A stretch of 64,000 nt of DNA from Schizochytrium sp. TIO01 (lineage: Eukaryota > Sar > Bigyra > Thraustochytrida > Thraustochytriidae). This document shows positions 49,072 through 59,154 of the stretch, one piece after another (the first letter of the stretch is position 1; each line of letters starts with the position of its first letter). The notes under the pieces were generated by a model. The model was given only the letters and a program-made list of their open reading frames with translations. It was not told where the DNA came from and did not search any database. The translations under genes were made by a program, and so were the position numbers. Where the stretch lies: positions 4,835,483 through 4,899,482 of the forward strand of contig SMSO01000032.1 of assembly GCA_004764695.1 (NCBI GenBank), given 5' to 3'.

Positions 49072-49130
49072 CCGCAAGTAGACAATGCGGGCGCACAGTC
49101 GACAATGGGCCTCGGCAAGTGAACAATCGG
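49072..49130 (-). promoter_or_regulatory. Three-copy ATTGTCnACTTGC-type motif upstream of SerRS
   Basis: Read on the minus strand (the SerRS strand), ATTGTTCACTTGCC, CATTGTCGACTGTGC and CATTGTCTACTTGCGG occur within 60 bases, about 300 bases before the start codon. ACTTGCG repeats again upstream of TOP1 (58602-58799). A transcription-factor site array is inferred. Confidence 0.4.
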
Positions 49131-49311
49131 TCGATCTGTAAGGCAAAGCGCGAAGTACATCATCGTAAGTAACCTCGTTTATGCAATCAATGCACGTATG
49201 TTTAGAGAGATCGACGACGATGGCTTTGCGATTGGCTCTTCAGGGCTGACATCGCGGCGGAAGCTGTTCATGCGAAGGGCCTGAAATGCATCGATCGATT
49301 TGGCGCATTCT

Positions 49312-49380
49312 TTCATTCATTCATTCATTCATTCATTCATTCATTTCTTCTATAAAACGATGAATGAATGAATGAATGAA
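49312..49380. repeat. Foldback of (TTCA)n and (TGAA)n
   Basis: About eight TTCA units (49312-49345), a 15-base spacer, then five TGAA units (49361-49380). The arms are exact reverse complements, so at least 20 bp of stem can form. Confidence 0.85.
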
Positions 49381-49810
49381 AGGAATCAATATCAATATCT
49401 TATCTTATATTTGGCACAACGAGAATTGGTGACAGACATTTATTTCATTGCGCAGTTCCCCGCGTGCAATCCTGGCGTAGCTGGCGACGTCCTGGGCCGC
49501 CTGGCGGCTTGCCGTCCTGCCCTTGCTCTTGCTGCGCATACGGATGGGTGGGTTGAGGGAGGGCCCTGCAGCAGCTGCAGCTCTTCGCAATCGTGGCCGT
49601 CCCTTCCTTCGCTGGTGTGGTGTCCACGAATACTCCACTTGGCGGCCGCAGTACAAAGTGAAACTTATTCTATAACCTACTGTGAGGGTGCCCGAAAGCC
49701 TACTTTGGGCCACAGATATACTGTAGGAAATAGGCGTGTGGCCGTGGTGCCGCTGTTCCCCGCGAGTTGATGGGAAGCGGCCAAAGGACCGTTCTCTCTC
49801 TGTTCTGTTG

Positions 49811-49996
<186 letters not shown>

Positions 49997-50592
49997 CGAC
50001 AAGTAACTCAAGGAGGACATTGAAGTGGATTGGCAGATCTGGAGCAGCGAAGATTGTCAGCTTTGGGGGGAACTTTTATTTCATTTCGTTCATGTTTTCT
50101 AAACTGAACGCACCCAATCATGAACGTGTTGAGGAAGTTTTATAACTTGCTGCATCTTGCTGCAAGCTGCTTGTAGAGAGAAGAGAGTCTCCGTGGTCCT
50201 ACAGAGTGGCAGCCGCCAGGACTTCATGACGCTTTAAATGCAATGAATGACTGTCTTCACAGAGAATTTCTGAGGTCCATACACACGACTCAAGTTGCGT
50301 TTTGCCCCAATGTTTTACAATCCAGAGGAGAAAAATTAAATGAATATAATACGTAGTACGACGCGACAGCATTAGAGCAAGCACCAAGAGAACGCAAGCG
50401 CCTGAGGGATTGCGGTTAACAGTTCTGGGAACGAGGGAGACCGGAAGCAGGCTCTTTAGAGGTTGGTAGAACGGCTGTGGTGCGTCTGTTTCAGGCCTCA
50501 AGCGGTGGCAGTTCTATTAATTAAAATCGAGAAAGGAACGGCGCGGACGTTCCTAAAAGTAGAAAGTGAGCAAATGCGGCAATAAATGGGAA

Positions 50593-50623
50593 GCTGCTGC
50601 TGCTGCTGCTGATGATGATGATG
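50593..50623. repeat. (GCT)n followed by (GAT)n
   Basis: Six GCT and four to five GAT units, non-coding, between the TTLL 3' end and the TGAT array. Confidence 0.8.
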
Positions 50624-50965
50624 GTCCCTTTCATCAAAAGACGTTAAAGGTCAACCACAGCAGACCACTGTTTCTTTCAAAGTTAGGTAGGTACTGATGC
50701 AAAGATTAAAATTTATGGGGGGAAAACAAAACAAAACAAAACAAAGAAACTTATGAATGACCTGGAGCTTCATCGCTAATACCAAAGATAAGTCAAATAT
50801 TCGAGAAAATAACTTGAAATTGAATGATCTCCGGCATAACAAGTAAGTTGGTAGTGCTTTCGTTGCTCAATATTAATTTGATGTATTTTTATAATTTATC
50901 TTTTATAACCTTTATAAACTTTAAAGCATACTCTAGAGAATTACTGACACAAACACCCTAAACCT

Positions 50966-53900
50966 TTACATTTCGAAAGTAGCCACTGTAATTGGAATGG
51001 CCTTATGCTCAACGTGCTTTGAAGATGGTCTCGTAAATCTGTTTGTGCTTAGCTGGCGGGTATTTTTTGGCTGAGACAACCTGTTTGCTCGTGTTGCTTG
51101 AATCGTAGACGTGGTCCGTGGACCAGGAGTTTTTTGCTCATCAAAACAACTTGTCTCTTCAGATTCATCGTTGTACGATCCACTATCGTACTTGCTAGCG
51201 TGGCTCTGGTTGTCTTGATCTCCTGTCACAGCGTTGTTGCTTTTTTTGTCCCATGGTTGTTTATTGTTTTTATCGGAAGCCAGGTTCATTCTGGCACAGT
51301 AACCATTATTCTTTTCCTCTAAGCATTCATCACCTTCCTCATTTGCATCATCCAGCTCCTCATCAACAATGCTAGAATCTTCAGCGGTTTTGCTCTCCTT
51401 GTCCTTATTACTGTCGTAGAGATTTCTCGAGCGCTGAGTCCGAGCTCTTGATGAAGACCGGCGGCGAATGATGAATTTCTTAGGAAGACTTGCCTTGTTA
51501 TAGGACTCAATACCAGCCCCACTAAGTGTCAAGTCAGCAGTAGCCTCGAGCTTACGGCGAAACTCGTTTGGCGAAGCATAGAGTAGCTTCCATTTGCCTA
51601 AATCGTAGTCGGACGATGTAGCCTTCGTACGCAGACGACGTTTTCCATCACCGTCAATCCTGTATTTGTAATCAAGCACGCACGCAACTGATGACTGCAA
51701 AGCAGCACTTGCTAAATCTCTTGTCACAGCTGTAGAATACTCCATGGATGGACTACTATTAATCTCAATGAGCCATGGATTCAATTCATCATCGAGCATG
51801 AAGTCAAATCCAAATATCTCAAACGAGTGTGTGCGGGAGCGTACAAGATCTTGGACACAGCTCATGGAAGCTTGCACAATTGATTCCATGGCTGGGCGAA
51901 TACGTGAAGCCCACGCACTCGACCCCTCAGCAATATTTTCTTCATCCAAATATTTAAGAAACTCATCCCGGCGCCACATATTTTCAGCAATGGGTCCATT
52001 GTTAAAGTTCTCACTATGCTTGCTGATACTGTTATTGGCTAAGTGAATGTATCTATCTTCAAGATCTTGCAGAGAATATTCGCCTACACAGAATCGGAAG
52101 TAACAATCGTCATAAAAGAAAATCGTCAATGGGTTCCAACTTGTCACAAGCACCCATTGCCGAATATCAAATTTACGCCGCTTGATAATTAGCGAGTTCT
52201 CCATATATTTTTGAACCACCCATTTAGTTGTTTCCTGTGTATTTGCGCGTGTGTAACGAAAAAGTTGCTCAATGTTGTTAAAACACTGAATGCCTCGTCC
52301 ACGAGACTTTCCAGCAGGCTTGACGATCCAAACATTCTGACCAGTTTCTCCGTTTATACGGCCTTGGTCGCCTCGATGTGACAAAAGACCTCCCAGTGCA
52401 CGTTTACTCCGCAGGATCAACTCTTCGTCAATAGTTTGTGCATTTAGCGACCCCTCCCGGGCAGCTTCAGCTAATTTTCGAAGCTGATGGCGGATATATT
52501 TTCTCATTGCTTTAGAACGAGGGCCAACATCTTGTAAATCTGGATATTCTTCGAGCTTGCCTTCGTCATCCTGTGCACTGGCATAACGTCCAAAAAATCG
52601 GTCGTGATCTTGAGTTGCCACGCAGTGGTCAAATAACTGGTCGAGATTCTCCGACTGAGCATACTGCATGGCACCTGTAAGGAAGTTTTTCTTGAGAGTT
52701 AGGGACTCGTCACTTGCATTGCTTATGATAGCCCAATCAATAGGGGATACTACTGGAGGAAGGAAGCCCACAGGTGCATCCACATAATCATCGTTGTAGC
52801 GGTTCACAAATTTATTAGCCACACGAATGATAGTTCGCAGCAAGAATGGTGAGGCTTCAAGAAGACTGCCAGGGTCAGCTTGCAGTTTTTCCCGAATCAA
52901 CTTGAGAAGGCGCTCCACAGCAGTCACTTTGAAGTCTTCAACAAAGTCATCTAGTTCGGCACGGTCCAGCGTCCCGAGGTTGTAACATCGTGGGAAAAAG
53001 CTATTAGGATCAACGCTATCAAACCAGTGTAAGTCATGCAGGTTTTTCGCAATGCCAGCTTTGGAACACATCTCTCCAGTACCATAGAACCTGTTGATAA
53101 TTTGCTCCTCGCGTAGGCCTCCTTTGTCGAACGCGGCAACAGACCTTGCGAATTGAAAATCCCAGATTTGGGACTCCTTATCTAGATTTTCAAACCAACC
53201 TCTCCGTAAGAGTTCATCACGTATGGCTGGGTACGCTTCCGAGCAGATGAAAACTGGAGTGTTTTCTTGTATACCGTGTCTCTGGGCCCATTTAGCGCGA
53301 TCAAGGGTTCTTTCAAATTCAAAGTCGTTTTTGTTTGCTTGTCGATGTTTTGCGTAAACAGCCGGGACTAATGCATTCGAGGCTGCCTCGTCGTCTTCAC
53401 CATTATCGCTAAAATTGTTATTGTTGCTCGTACTACGTCGCGCAATCTTGTTCCTGCTGGAGTCTTGGCACTTGGCTTCTGCATCGGCAGGATCATCACA
53501 GTCCTCTGGGCATGCATCCCGCTGTGCCTGGTTTCGGGATGAGAACGAGCTTGAAGAGGTCTTTTCCATGACACGACGGGCTGCTTCGGCAACAGCGCTA
53601 CGTTTTTCTCGTGTTCGTTCTAGCTCTGCTTCAGATGCCTTCTCCGCAGCACGCCTTTTCTCAGATAGCTTTCGAAGATATTCGGCATGCCGAGGATCAG
53701 GGCCCTGGTTCTGTACGCGTTGAACAATCTGTTGCAATTTGCGTTCGCTCTGCTCGCGTACCTTAGATTCTTCTGCTTCTACATCCTCAGGGCGAAGTTT
53801 AACACTGACTTTCTTGGGAAGGAGCAGGCGGCTTGTAATTGTGTCTGCACTGTCTCCTAAGGCCTTTTCCCGTACCTTTTGTCGTCGGGCAGCCTCAAGT

Positions 53901-54067
53901 TTTGCTTCCCGTGCCTGCTCAGCTTTTCGGATCTCTCTTTCCTCATGCAAACGTTTGAGTAATTGCGCTTGGCGCTGCTCGGCGGATGTTTTTGGAGTTG
54001 CTCCCGTTGGGACAAGTCCGTGACGGGTATCTGTCTCCACACGAGGACTAGACGAATTACTCGTCAT
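50966..54067 (-). CDS. TTLL3-type tubulin glycine ligase (1,033 aa)
   Basis: ATG 54067 (MTSNSSSPRVE) is used instead of an upstream TTG. The N-terminal 260 residues are a highly charged helical region (QLLKRLHEEREIRKAEQAREAK). The TTL/ATP-grasp core is at about residues 500-800: VWIVKPAGKSRGRGI, KWVVQKYMENSLII, KFDIRQWVLVTSWNPLTIFFYDD, HLANNSISKH, FEIFGFDFMLDDELNPWLIEINSSPSMEY. This wording and order fit TTLL3/TTLL8, which add glycine to tubulin in cilia and flagella. Other TTLL activities (glutamylation) cannot be excluded from sequence alone. The C-terminal 200 residues are disordered, with an acidic then basic composition. It supports a ciliated organism. Confidence 0.85.
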   Translation of the reverse strand: MTSNSSSPRVETDTRHGLVPTGATPKTSAEQRQAQLLKRLHEEREIRKAEQAREAKLEAARRQKVREKALGDSADTITSRLLLPKKVSVKLRPEDVEAEESKVREQSERKLQQIVQRVQNQGPDPRHAEYLRKLSEKRRAAEKASEAELERTREKRSAVAEAARRVMEKTSSSSFSSRNQAQRDACPEDCDDPADAEAKCQDSSRNKIARRSTSNNNNFSDNGEDDEAASNALVPAVYAKHRQANKNDFEFERTLDRAKWAQRHGIQENTPVFICSEAYPAIRDELLRRGWFENLDKESQIWDFQFARSVAAFDKGGLREEQIINRFYGTGEMCSKAGIAKNLHDLHWFDSVDPNSFFPRCYNLGTLDRAELDDFVEDFKVTAVERLLKLIREKLQADPGSLLEASPFLLRTIIRVANKFVNRYNDDYVDAPVGFLPPVVSPIDWAIISNASDESLTLKKNFLTGAMQYAQSENLDQLFDHCVATQDHDRFFGRYASAQDDEGKLEEYPDLQDVGPRSKAMRKYIRHQLRKLAEAAREGSLNAQTIDEELILRSKRALGGLLSHRGDQGRINGETGQNVWIVKPAGKSRGRGIQCFNNIEQLFRYTRANTQETTKWVVQKYMENSLIIKRRKFDIRQWVLVTSWNPLTIFFYDDCYFRFCVGEYSLQDLEDRYIHLANNSISKHSENFNNGPIAENMWRRDEFLKYLDEENIAEGSSAWASRIRPAMESIVQASMSCVQDLVRSRTHSFEIFGFDFMLDDELNPWLIEINSSPSMEYSTAVTRDLASAALQSSVACVLDYKYRIDGDGKRRLRTKATSSDYDLGKWKLLYASPNEFRRKLEATADLTLSGAGIESYNKASLPKKFIIRRRSSSRARTQRSRNLYDSNKDKESKTAEDSSIVDEELDDANEEGDECLEEKNNGYCARMNLASDKNNKQPWDKKSNNAVTGDQDNQSHASKYDSGSYNDESEETSCFDEQKTPGPRTTSTIQATRANRLSQPKNTRQLSTNRFTRPSSKHVEHKAIPITVATFEM

Positions 54068-55280
54068 GGTGCCTTCGGAGGACTCACACAAAGTTTACAA
54101 AGGACGTCCAAGGTTCCGAAGAGTTATTAATATACTGCTTGCGGAGGCTCGCGCAGAGTTCCTGTTTGCGTCTATGCTGAGATATGCCGGTTCTGCTATC
54201 TTACATGGAGCAAACTACTTTTTGCTTGGAAGTTGTAAATACCAAATTGCTGTGGCCTATTTTGTGCTAAATAGAAAGTACGGGGCCAGATGGCGCCACC
54301 TGCTTCGATGAAAATAGTGATGCAACCAGGACGTCCTGTGTCCGCTTGCCTTTCACGCATTGCAGCGGCGCTATAGCTTATTATCCCACTAGAAACTCAC
54401 AGTTCCTTGGAAGGTGTGCACCCTTTTATGTTGCCGTTGGTTGCGGCTGACGTCAGAATGTCTGGCCAAAGAGGTAGCGAAAAAAATCAAGCACAGCTTT
54501 GGCGTTTTCTCTATCTTGCTTGGCCTGACAAAACGGGCAAGATAGTTCACCTACGCACTAAGTGGTCGCCCGTCTCGCAGAACGAGCTTTATGGTTGCCG
54601 CCTCATTAAAATTCTAAAGTTAACCTAGTGCGAAATTAAAAAGAAAAAAGCTTCATAAGCATCATTCAATGTAATGGGAAAAAGAAAAAAAGTGAGACGA
54701 GATACTCGATCTTATGACTCATTAAGACGCTATCTATGGGTTTGAGACTGTACCTCTCTTGTCATATTGTGACAAACATCGTGAAACAGTCATAGAAACT
54801 CTAACTGTCTTTAATAAAGATTAAGAGATTCTTTCTATGTAGGATCTTTGTCTGGTTTCCAAGATACCTTGAGTCTATGTAAATTCATATGCAACCATTC
54901 TTCTACAAGAAAATTGCATAACAACTTTTGCATACTCTAATGGAAGAAACACAGCCTTGCAAAATAAGCTGTTCTTAAGCTTGCCCGTTACCTCATTTTC
55001 AAAATTGAACCCTTTCCAAGGAGGAGGCACTCAGCTTCGACGAATCACTCACTCAAAACCTGCCCAGCATGAAAGAATTTCGTCCAAAATCATGGTCAGT
55101 TATGGTCAAGTATTCAGCTTTATCCTGGAAGACAAATAAGAATGAATTCTCAGTGGGAAGGGTTAACTATATATTAAGGTTAAACTGAGAAATGAAAGTA
55201 AAACGAAATATAGAGGGAATGGTGATGTTGTTTGATTAAAAAAAGAGGTAATCAGGAATATATTTTGTTTTTTCTTCAAA
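54068..55280. other. Spacer between TTLL and TOP1 genes (1.2 kb)
   Basis: Contains the TTLL promoter side with a perfect TGACGTCA palindrome (54448-54455). That site directly precedes an ATG opening a 56-codon plus-strand frame (54458-54628) with no known motif. The AT-rich remainder should include the TOP1 3' UTR. Confidence 0.5.
54448..54455. promoter_or_regulatory. CRE-like palindrome TGACGTCA
   Basis: A perfect eight-base CREB/ATF-type site about 380 bases upstream of the TTLL start. Chance occurrence is possible, since an eight-base site is expected about once per 65 kb at equal base frequencies. Confidence 0.3.
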
Positions 55281-57839
55281 TTAGCTGACGAATTTATAGG
55301 AGGAGGGCACAGACATGGCCCAGGGAAACTTCTCACGAAGCTTTCCGGGAAAGGTTTTCTCGATTGGGACTTCGTTGCGTTTACACCACGCGACAGTGAT
55401 ACGAGGGTCCATATAGTTAATCTTGGATGTTCCGAGAGCAACGGACTTGTTGTCTTCTTTATCCTGGAACCTGACCTCAGCGGCCTTAATTTTGCCCTCC
55501 CAGTTTGAGAGACGGCGCTTGACCTCATCAAGCTTGGGGGCGCGAGTGAAGAGGTGAGATACCTTGCGTTTATCTTCGGCTGTTGCATCAGCCTTGAGTT
55601 CAGGCTTCAGCCGTTTGACTTCCTTATTTTTCTTCACGCGCTTGTACATATCACTAAGCTCTTCACATTGCTGCTTGAGCAAGTCAAGAGCCACGGCGGA
55701 CTTTTCGATTGAGACTTCTTGAGCTTTAGAGACAGTGCGCTGGTGATTACACAATATTGCGACGGAACGGTTAGCCTCATTGTAAAGCAGGACTCTTTCT
55801 GGCACGGTGAGGTAAGGCTCGGTGGTGAAGGGGAGCTGCTCTTCGAGAGTGACAGATGCATTCATGGTACGAAACACCTTGGCAGATAAGCCCTTCATGT
55901 GAGTCTTGAGGTAATCATTGAGTTCGCTGACGGTGAGGAGGTCAAAAACCTGCTCATCCTTCTTCTTCTTTTCGATAAATTGTGCAAAATTATTAAGGAC
56001 AAGCTTGCCAACACCGCAATATCTCTCGTCATCCATGGAGTATGTCTGGAAGTGACGCATGGAGTCCTTACCGAGGAAATCGAGTGTAAGGGTGTTAGCA
56101 TTTTTGTCTACGGAAATGTGTTCTACACGAAGCGAGCAGCAACCGACCGTGTCTGCCTCATCTTCATCCTTTTCTCCACCGACACGCAAGGCAAGACGAT
56201 CAATCACCCAGACGGCTGTGCCTAGCTGGCGGTCTTTCATGTCGGCCTTGGATTTGAGTTTGAGCTTCTTTTCATAATCCTTGCGGATCTTGCCGATTCT
56301 TCGCTTTAACTCTCGTGCCTTTTCGTATTTTCTGCGATCCGAATCTCCCTTGAAACCGGAGCTTGCTGCCATTTGCATGTATTTGGCATTGTTCGCAATG
56401 TTTTCTTTCCACACGGCGAGCCAGGTAACGTCGGGCTTGTGCACCACAGCTTGCCAGTGCATACCCGGTTCAGGGCACGGGGGCACGGGGTCGTCCTTGC
56501 CAAGGTTGAGTTGCACATTGCATGGCATCACGCGCTCTTTGAGTTTTCCCGTTCTAGGGTGAATACCGCGTCCTCGAAACAGCTGTGGGGGCTCGATCAT
56601 GGTATTGCCGACCTTTTGCAGGTAACCATCAACAATTGCGAATGAGTTCTTGCATTTCTTCTCGTCTTCGATCTTTTTGAGTCGCAACTTCTCATCTTTG
56701 CTCTGTGCCTTCACAGAATTTCTCTTGGCCTCCCTTCGCTGCTCGACGTGTTCTCTCAAGAGGGTGAAGTCGCACTTCTCAAACTTCTTCACGACGTGCG
56801 ATCTACCTAGCACGGCGCGGAAGTCCTCGAAGAAGTTCTTGGTAAATATTTTTGCCACCTTGGCATTGCCGAGCTGAGGGCCGTCTAAAGGCACTTCAGC
56901 AAAAAAAGTTGCCACTTCTTCTTGCTCCGGCGTAAGCTGCACCTCCTTCCCATCGTACACGAGGGGAACGTTATGCGGTTCGTAAGGGTCTGGGAAGGTA
57001 ATACCATTATGTTCCATCCGGGTCCAGTGGAAGTTGCCTTCCTTCTCATGCTCCCACCACCGATAAGCCTGCATCGCGTACTCGAGCAGCTTGAGCCTGC
57101 CCATCTCCAGCAGGTTAGACGTCTTGTGCACATCAGCTCCGTTTCTCTTTGAAGCCAAAGCCCGGGCTGCCGCCTTGGCGTCCTTCTTTTTAGGGACCGT
57201 AAGTCGTGCCTTCTTGGCAGCAGGCGCCTTCTTAGCGCTGGTGGATTTGGTGCGGGTTGTGGATCTGCTACGTGTCGAGCTTTGTCTAGCTCTCTTCTTG
57301 GGCTGCTCCTCCTCGAACTCTTCATCATCGTCATTGTTGTCCACATCCTCCTCGTCGTCGTCGTCGTCATCAATTTCATCGCGCTTGCGTTTCTTGCTCT
57401 TCTTGTGCTTCTTCTTGTGCTTCTTCTTATGCTTTTTGTGCTTTTTATGCTTCTTCCCGTCAGCTTCCATGTCTTCGTCATCGTCTTCGGCATCATCGTT
57501 GTCATCGTCGTCGTCATCGTTGTCATCATCATTATCCTTGCTCCTCTTATGCTTCTTGCTCTTCTTGTGCTTCTTGTGCTTTTTATGCTTTTTGTGCTTC
57601 TTGCTCTTCTTCTTGGAGTCCTCGAAGTCGTCGTCGTCCTCGTTAGCCTCCGCAGCGTCGCCTTCGTCCACATCCATGTCCTCTCCGCGGTCCTTCCCGG
57701 CCTCCTGCTTTACCTCCTTCTTCACCGCAGTGTCTCCAGATGCGCTGGCGGCCGCTCCTGCCTCCGTCTTCACTTCCGCCTCATGTTGTTTCTCCGCAAC
57801 GCCATCCGCATCGCTGGAGGCGCCAGTGGCGGCGGCCAT
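55281..57839 (-). CDS. TOP1: DNA topoisomerase IB, nuclear TOP1 (852 aa)
   Basis: ATG 57839 (MAAATGASSD) replaces an upstream TTG. The N-terminus (to about residue 230) is disordered with acidic blocks and repeated KKHKKHKK, giving nuclear and nucleolar signals. The core begins at RWWEHEKEGNFHWTRMEHNG (about 260). It continues with FFEDFRAVLG, KYEKARELKRRIGKIRKDYEK, IDRLALRVGGEKDEDEADTVG, a His in GKDSMRHFQ, LSAKVFRTMNASVTLEEQL, a coiled-coil linker, and the C-terminal SKINYMDPRI with the nucleophilic Tyr at residue 809. The enzyme nicks one strand through a 3'-phosphotyrosine link and relaxes supercoils ahead of polymerases. All signature segments are present, so it should be active. Confidence 0.93.
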   Translation of the reverse strand: MAAATGASSDADGVAEKQHEAEVKTEAGAAASASGDTAVKKEVKQEAGKDRGEDMDVDEGDAAEANEDDDDFEDSKKKSKKHKKHKKHKKHKKSKKHKRSKDNDDDNDDDDDDNDDAEDDDEDMEADGKKHKKHKKHKKKHKKKHKKSKKRKRDEIDDDDDDEEDVDNNDDDEEFEEEQPKKRARQSSTRSRSTTRTKSTSAKKAPAAKKARLTVPKKKDAKAAARALASKRNGADVHKTSNLLEMGRLKLLEYAMQAYRWWEHEKEGNFHWTRMEHNGITFPDPYEPHNVPLVYDGKEVQLTPEQEEVATFFAEVPLDGPQLGNAKVAKIFTKNFFEDFRAVLGRSHVVKKFEKCDFTLLREHVEQRREAKRNSVKAQSKDEKLRLKKIEDEKKCKNSFAIVDGYLQKVGNTMIEPPQLFRGRGIHPRTGKLKERVMPCNVQLNLGKDDPVPPCPEPGMHWQAVVHKPDVTWLAVWKENIANNAKYMQMAASSGFKGDSDRRKYEKARELKRRIGKIRKDYEKKLKLKSKADMKDRQLGTAVWVIDRLALRVGGEKDEDEADTVGCCSLRVEHISVDKNANTLTLDFLGKDSMRHFQTYSMDDERYCGVGKLVLNNFAQFIEKKKKDEQVFDLLTVSELNDYLKTHMKGLSAKVFRTMNASVTLEEQLPFTTEPYLTVPERVLLYNEANRSVAILCNHQRTVSKAQEVSIEKSAVALDLLKQQCEELSDMYKRVKKNKEVKRLKPELKADATAEDKRKVSHLFTRAPKLDEVKRRLSNWEGKIKAAEVRFQDKEDNKSVALGTSKINYMDPRITVAWCKRNEVPIEKTFPGKLREKFPWAMSVPSSYKFVS

Positions 57840-58032
57840 CTCGCTGCCTCGCAAACGAGCTCGTTCCTTCGCTGCCTGCCTCTGCCTGCCTTACCGGCTG
57901 GCTTCGGAGCGGGCCTCGCGGACCCGAGCGCTGCTACCGAGGATCAAGGCCCTCGAAGCCGCTTTGCTGTCCTCCCCAAAGAGGACCCCGCGCAAATCAA
58001 GGCGCCGAGATAATCGTCGATCGACTGATTGA

Positions 58033-58340
58033 TCATTCATTCATTCATTCATTCATTCATTTATCTCATTTATTCTCCCTATTCTTTGCTATTCATTACT
58101 TACTATTCTTCATTCATTCATTCATTTATCTCATTTATTCTCCACTATTCTTTGCTATTCTTTGCTATTCATTACTTACTATTCTTCATTCATTCATTCA
58201 TTTATCTCATTTATTCTCCACTATTCTTTGCTATTCTTTCATTCATTCATTCATTCATTCATTCATTCATTCATTCATTCATCATTCATTCATTCATCAT
58301 TCATTCATCATTCATTCATTCATTCATTCATTCATTCATT
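58033..58340. repeat. (ATTC)n array with 65-76 bp higher-order repeat
   Basis: Pure ATTC runs alternate with a longer unit (starting CATTTATCTCATTTATTCTC at 58058, 58123 and 58199). The last part (58234-58340) is nearly pure ATTC with occasional ATC. Confidence 0.9.
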
Positions 58341-58601
58341 CGCTCATCTTCTCTGGAGCCTAAGTTTTCTTCGTTTTATAGACCTCACACAGAGCCATTT
58401 CTTCATTCACGCTCGAGCAAACCCAAACTTCAACTTGCTCAGTCATGAAAGTAAAACTGTAGATTTGCTACGTAGTCTGTACTACCAATTGCTTGATGAT
58501 ATGGGGCGGTTTTATGGACCATTTAGGCCTCAGATACGGACTCGCTAGCTCGTTTCCGCTTCCTCGCAGCGCCGCGCACTCAATGAGTTATAGCTCTTTA
58601 G

Positions 58602-58799
58602 CTCCACTTGCGCCCGCTAAACTCCACTTGCGCCCTCCCCAATAGTCCACTTGCGGCAAAGGGCGCTTTTCCAACTCTACAGCGGACTTCGAGAGGGACT
58701 TTGGGGCGTTGGGTGGTTAGTTAGCTAGCCGCCCTCCTAGGCATTTGCCTAGTACTTGGCCCGCCAGTTAACCTCCTTTCTCCCTCACTCACTTGCGGT
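58602..58799 (+). promoter_or_regulatory. Four-copy CACTTGCG motif
   Basis: TCCACTTGCG occurs at about 58603, 58623 and 58646, and CTCACTTGCGG at about 58789. It lies in a GC-rich block 760-960 bases upstream of the TOP1 ATG, in reverse orientation to that gene. A related motif is upstream of SerRS. It may belong to an unrecognised plus-strand transcript. Confidence 0.4.
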
Positions 58800-59055
58800 C
58801 GATTGGGCCTTTTGGCCAAAACCTTTGCGCTGCTTCGGTCCCGCCTCGTCGTTGAGGCTTCGCGCGGAGCTTTGTTGGGACGTCTCTAATAACATCGCCA
58901 CTCAGATAGAAACGTACATAGTACATAGATGGATCATCGCGAGCGAGGACTCCCTAGGTGCCAGGATTTCATCCGCCTGACTAAAAACTAACGAAGTAAC
59001 GAATTGAGTATATACGTACTACTGAGGCATATATGAGTAACGTCTGAATATAAAG

Positions 59056-59154
59056 ATGAATGAATGAATGCATGAATGAATGAATGCATGAATGAATGAA
59101 TGCATGAATGAATGAATGAATGAATGAATGAATGAATGAATGAATGAATGAATG
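59056..59154. repeat. (GAAT)n array with 16-bp GCATG periodicity
   Basis: The left part has TGCATGAATGAATGAA repeated three times at 16 bases, the right part pure GAAT. It is the reverse complement of the ATTC array 700 bases to the left. Confidence 0.9.

Noticed and set aside
57091-58032. 313-codon plus-strand frame over the TOP1 N-terminus
   Set aside because: Antisense of the KKHKKHKK and acidic tail.
57740-58548. HSFIHSFI repeat frames
   Set aside because: Translation of the ATTC array.
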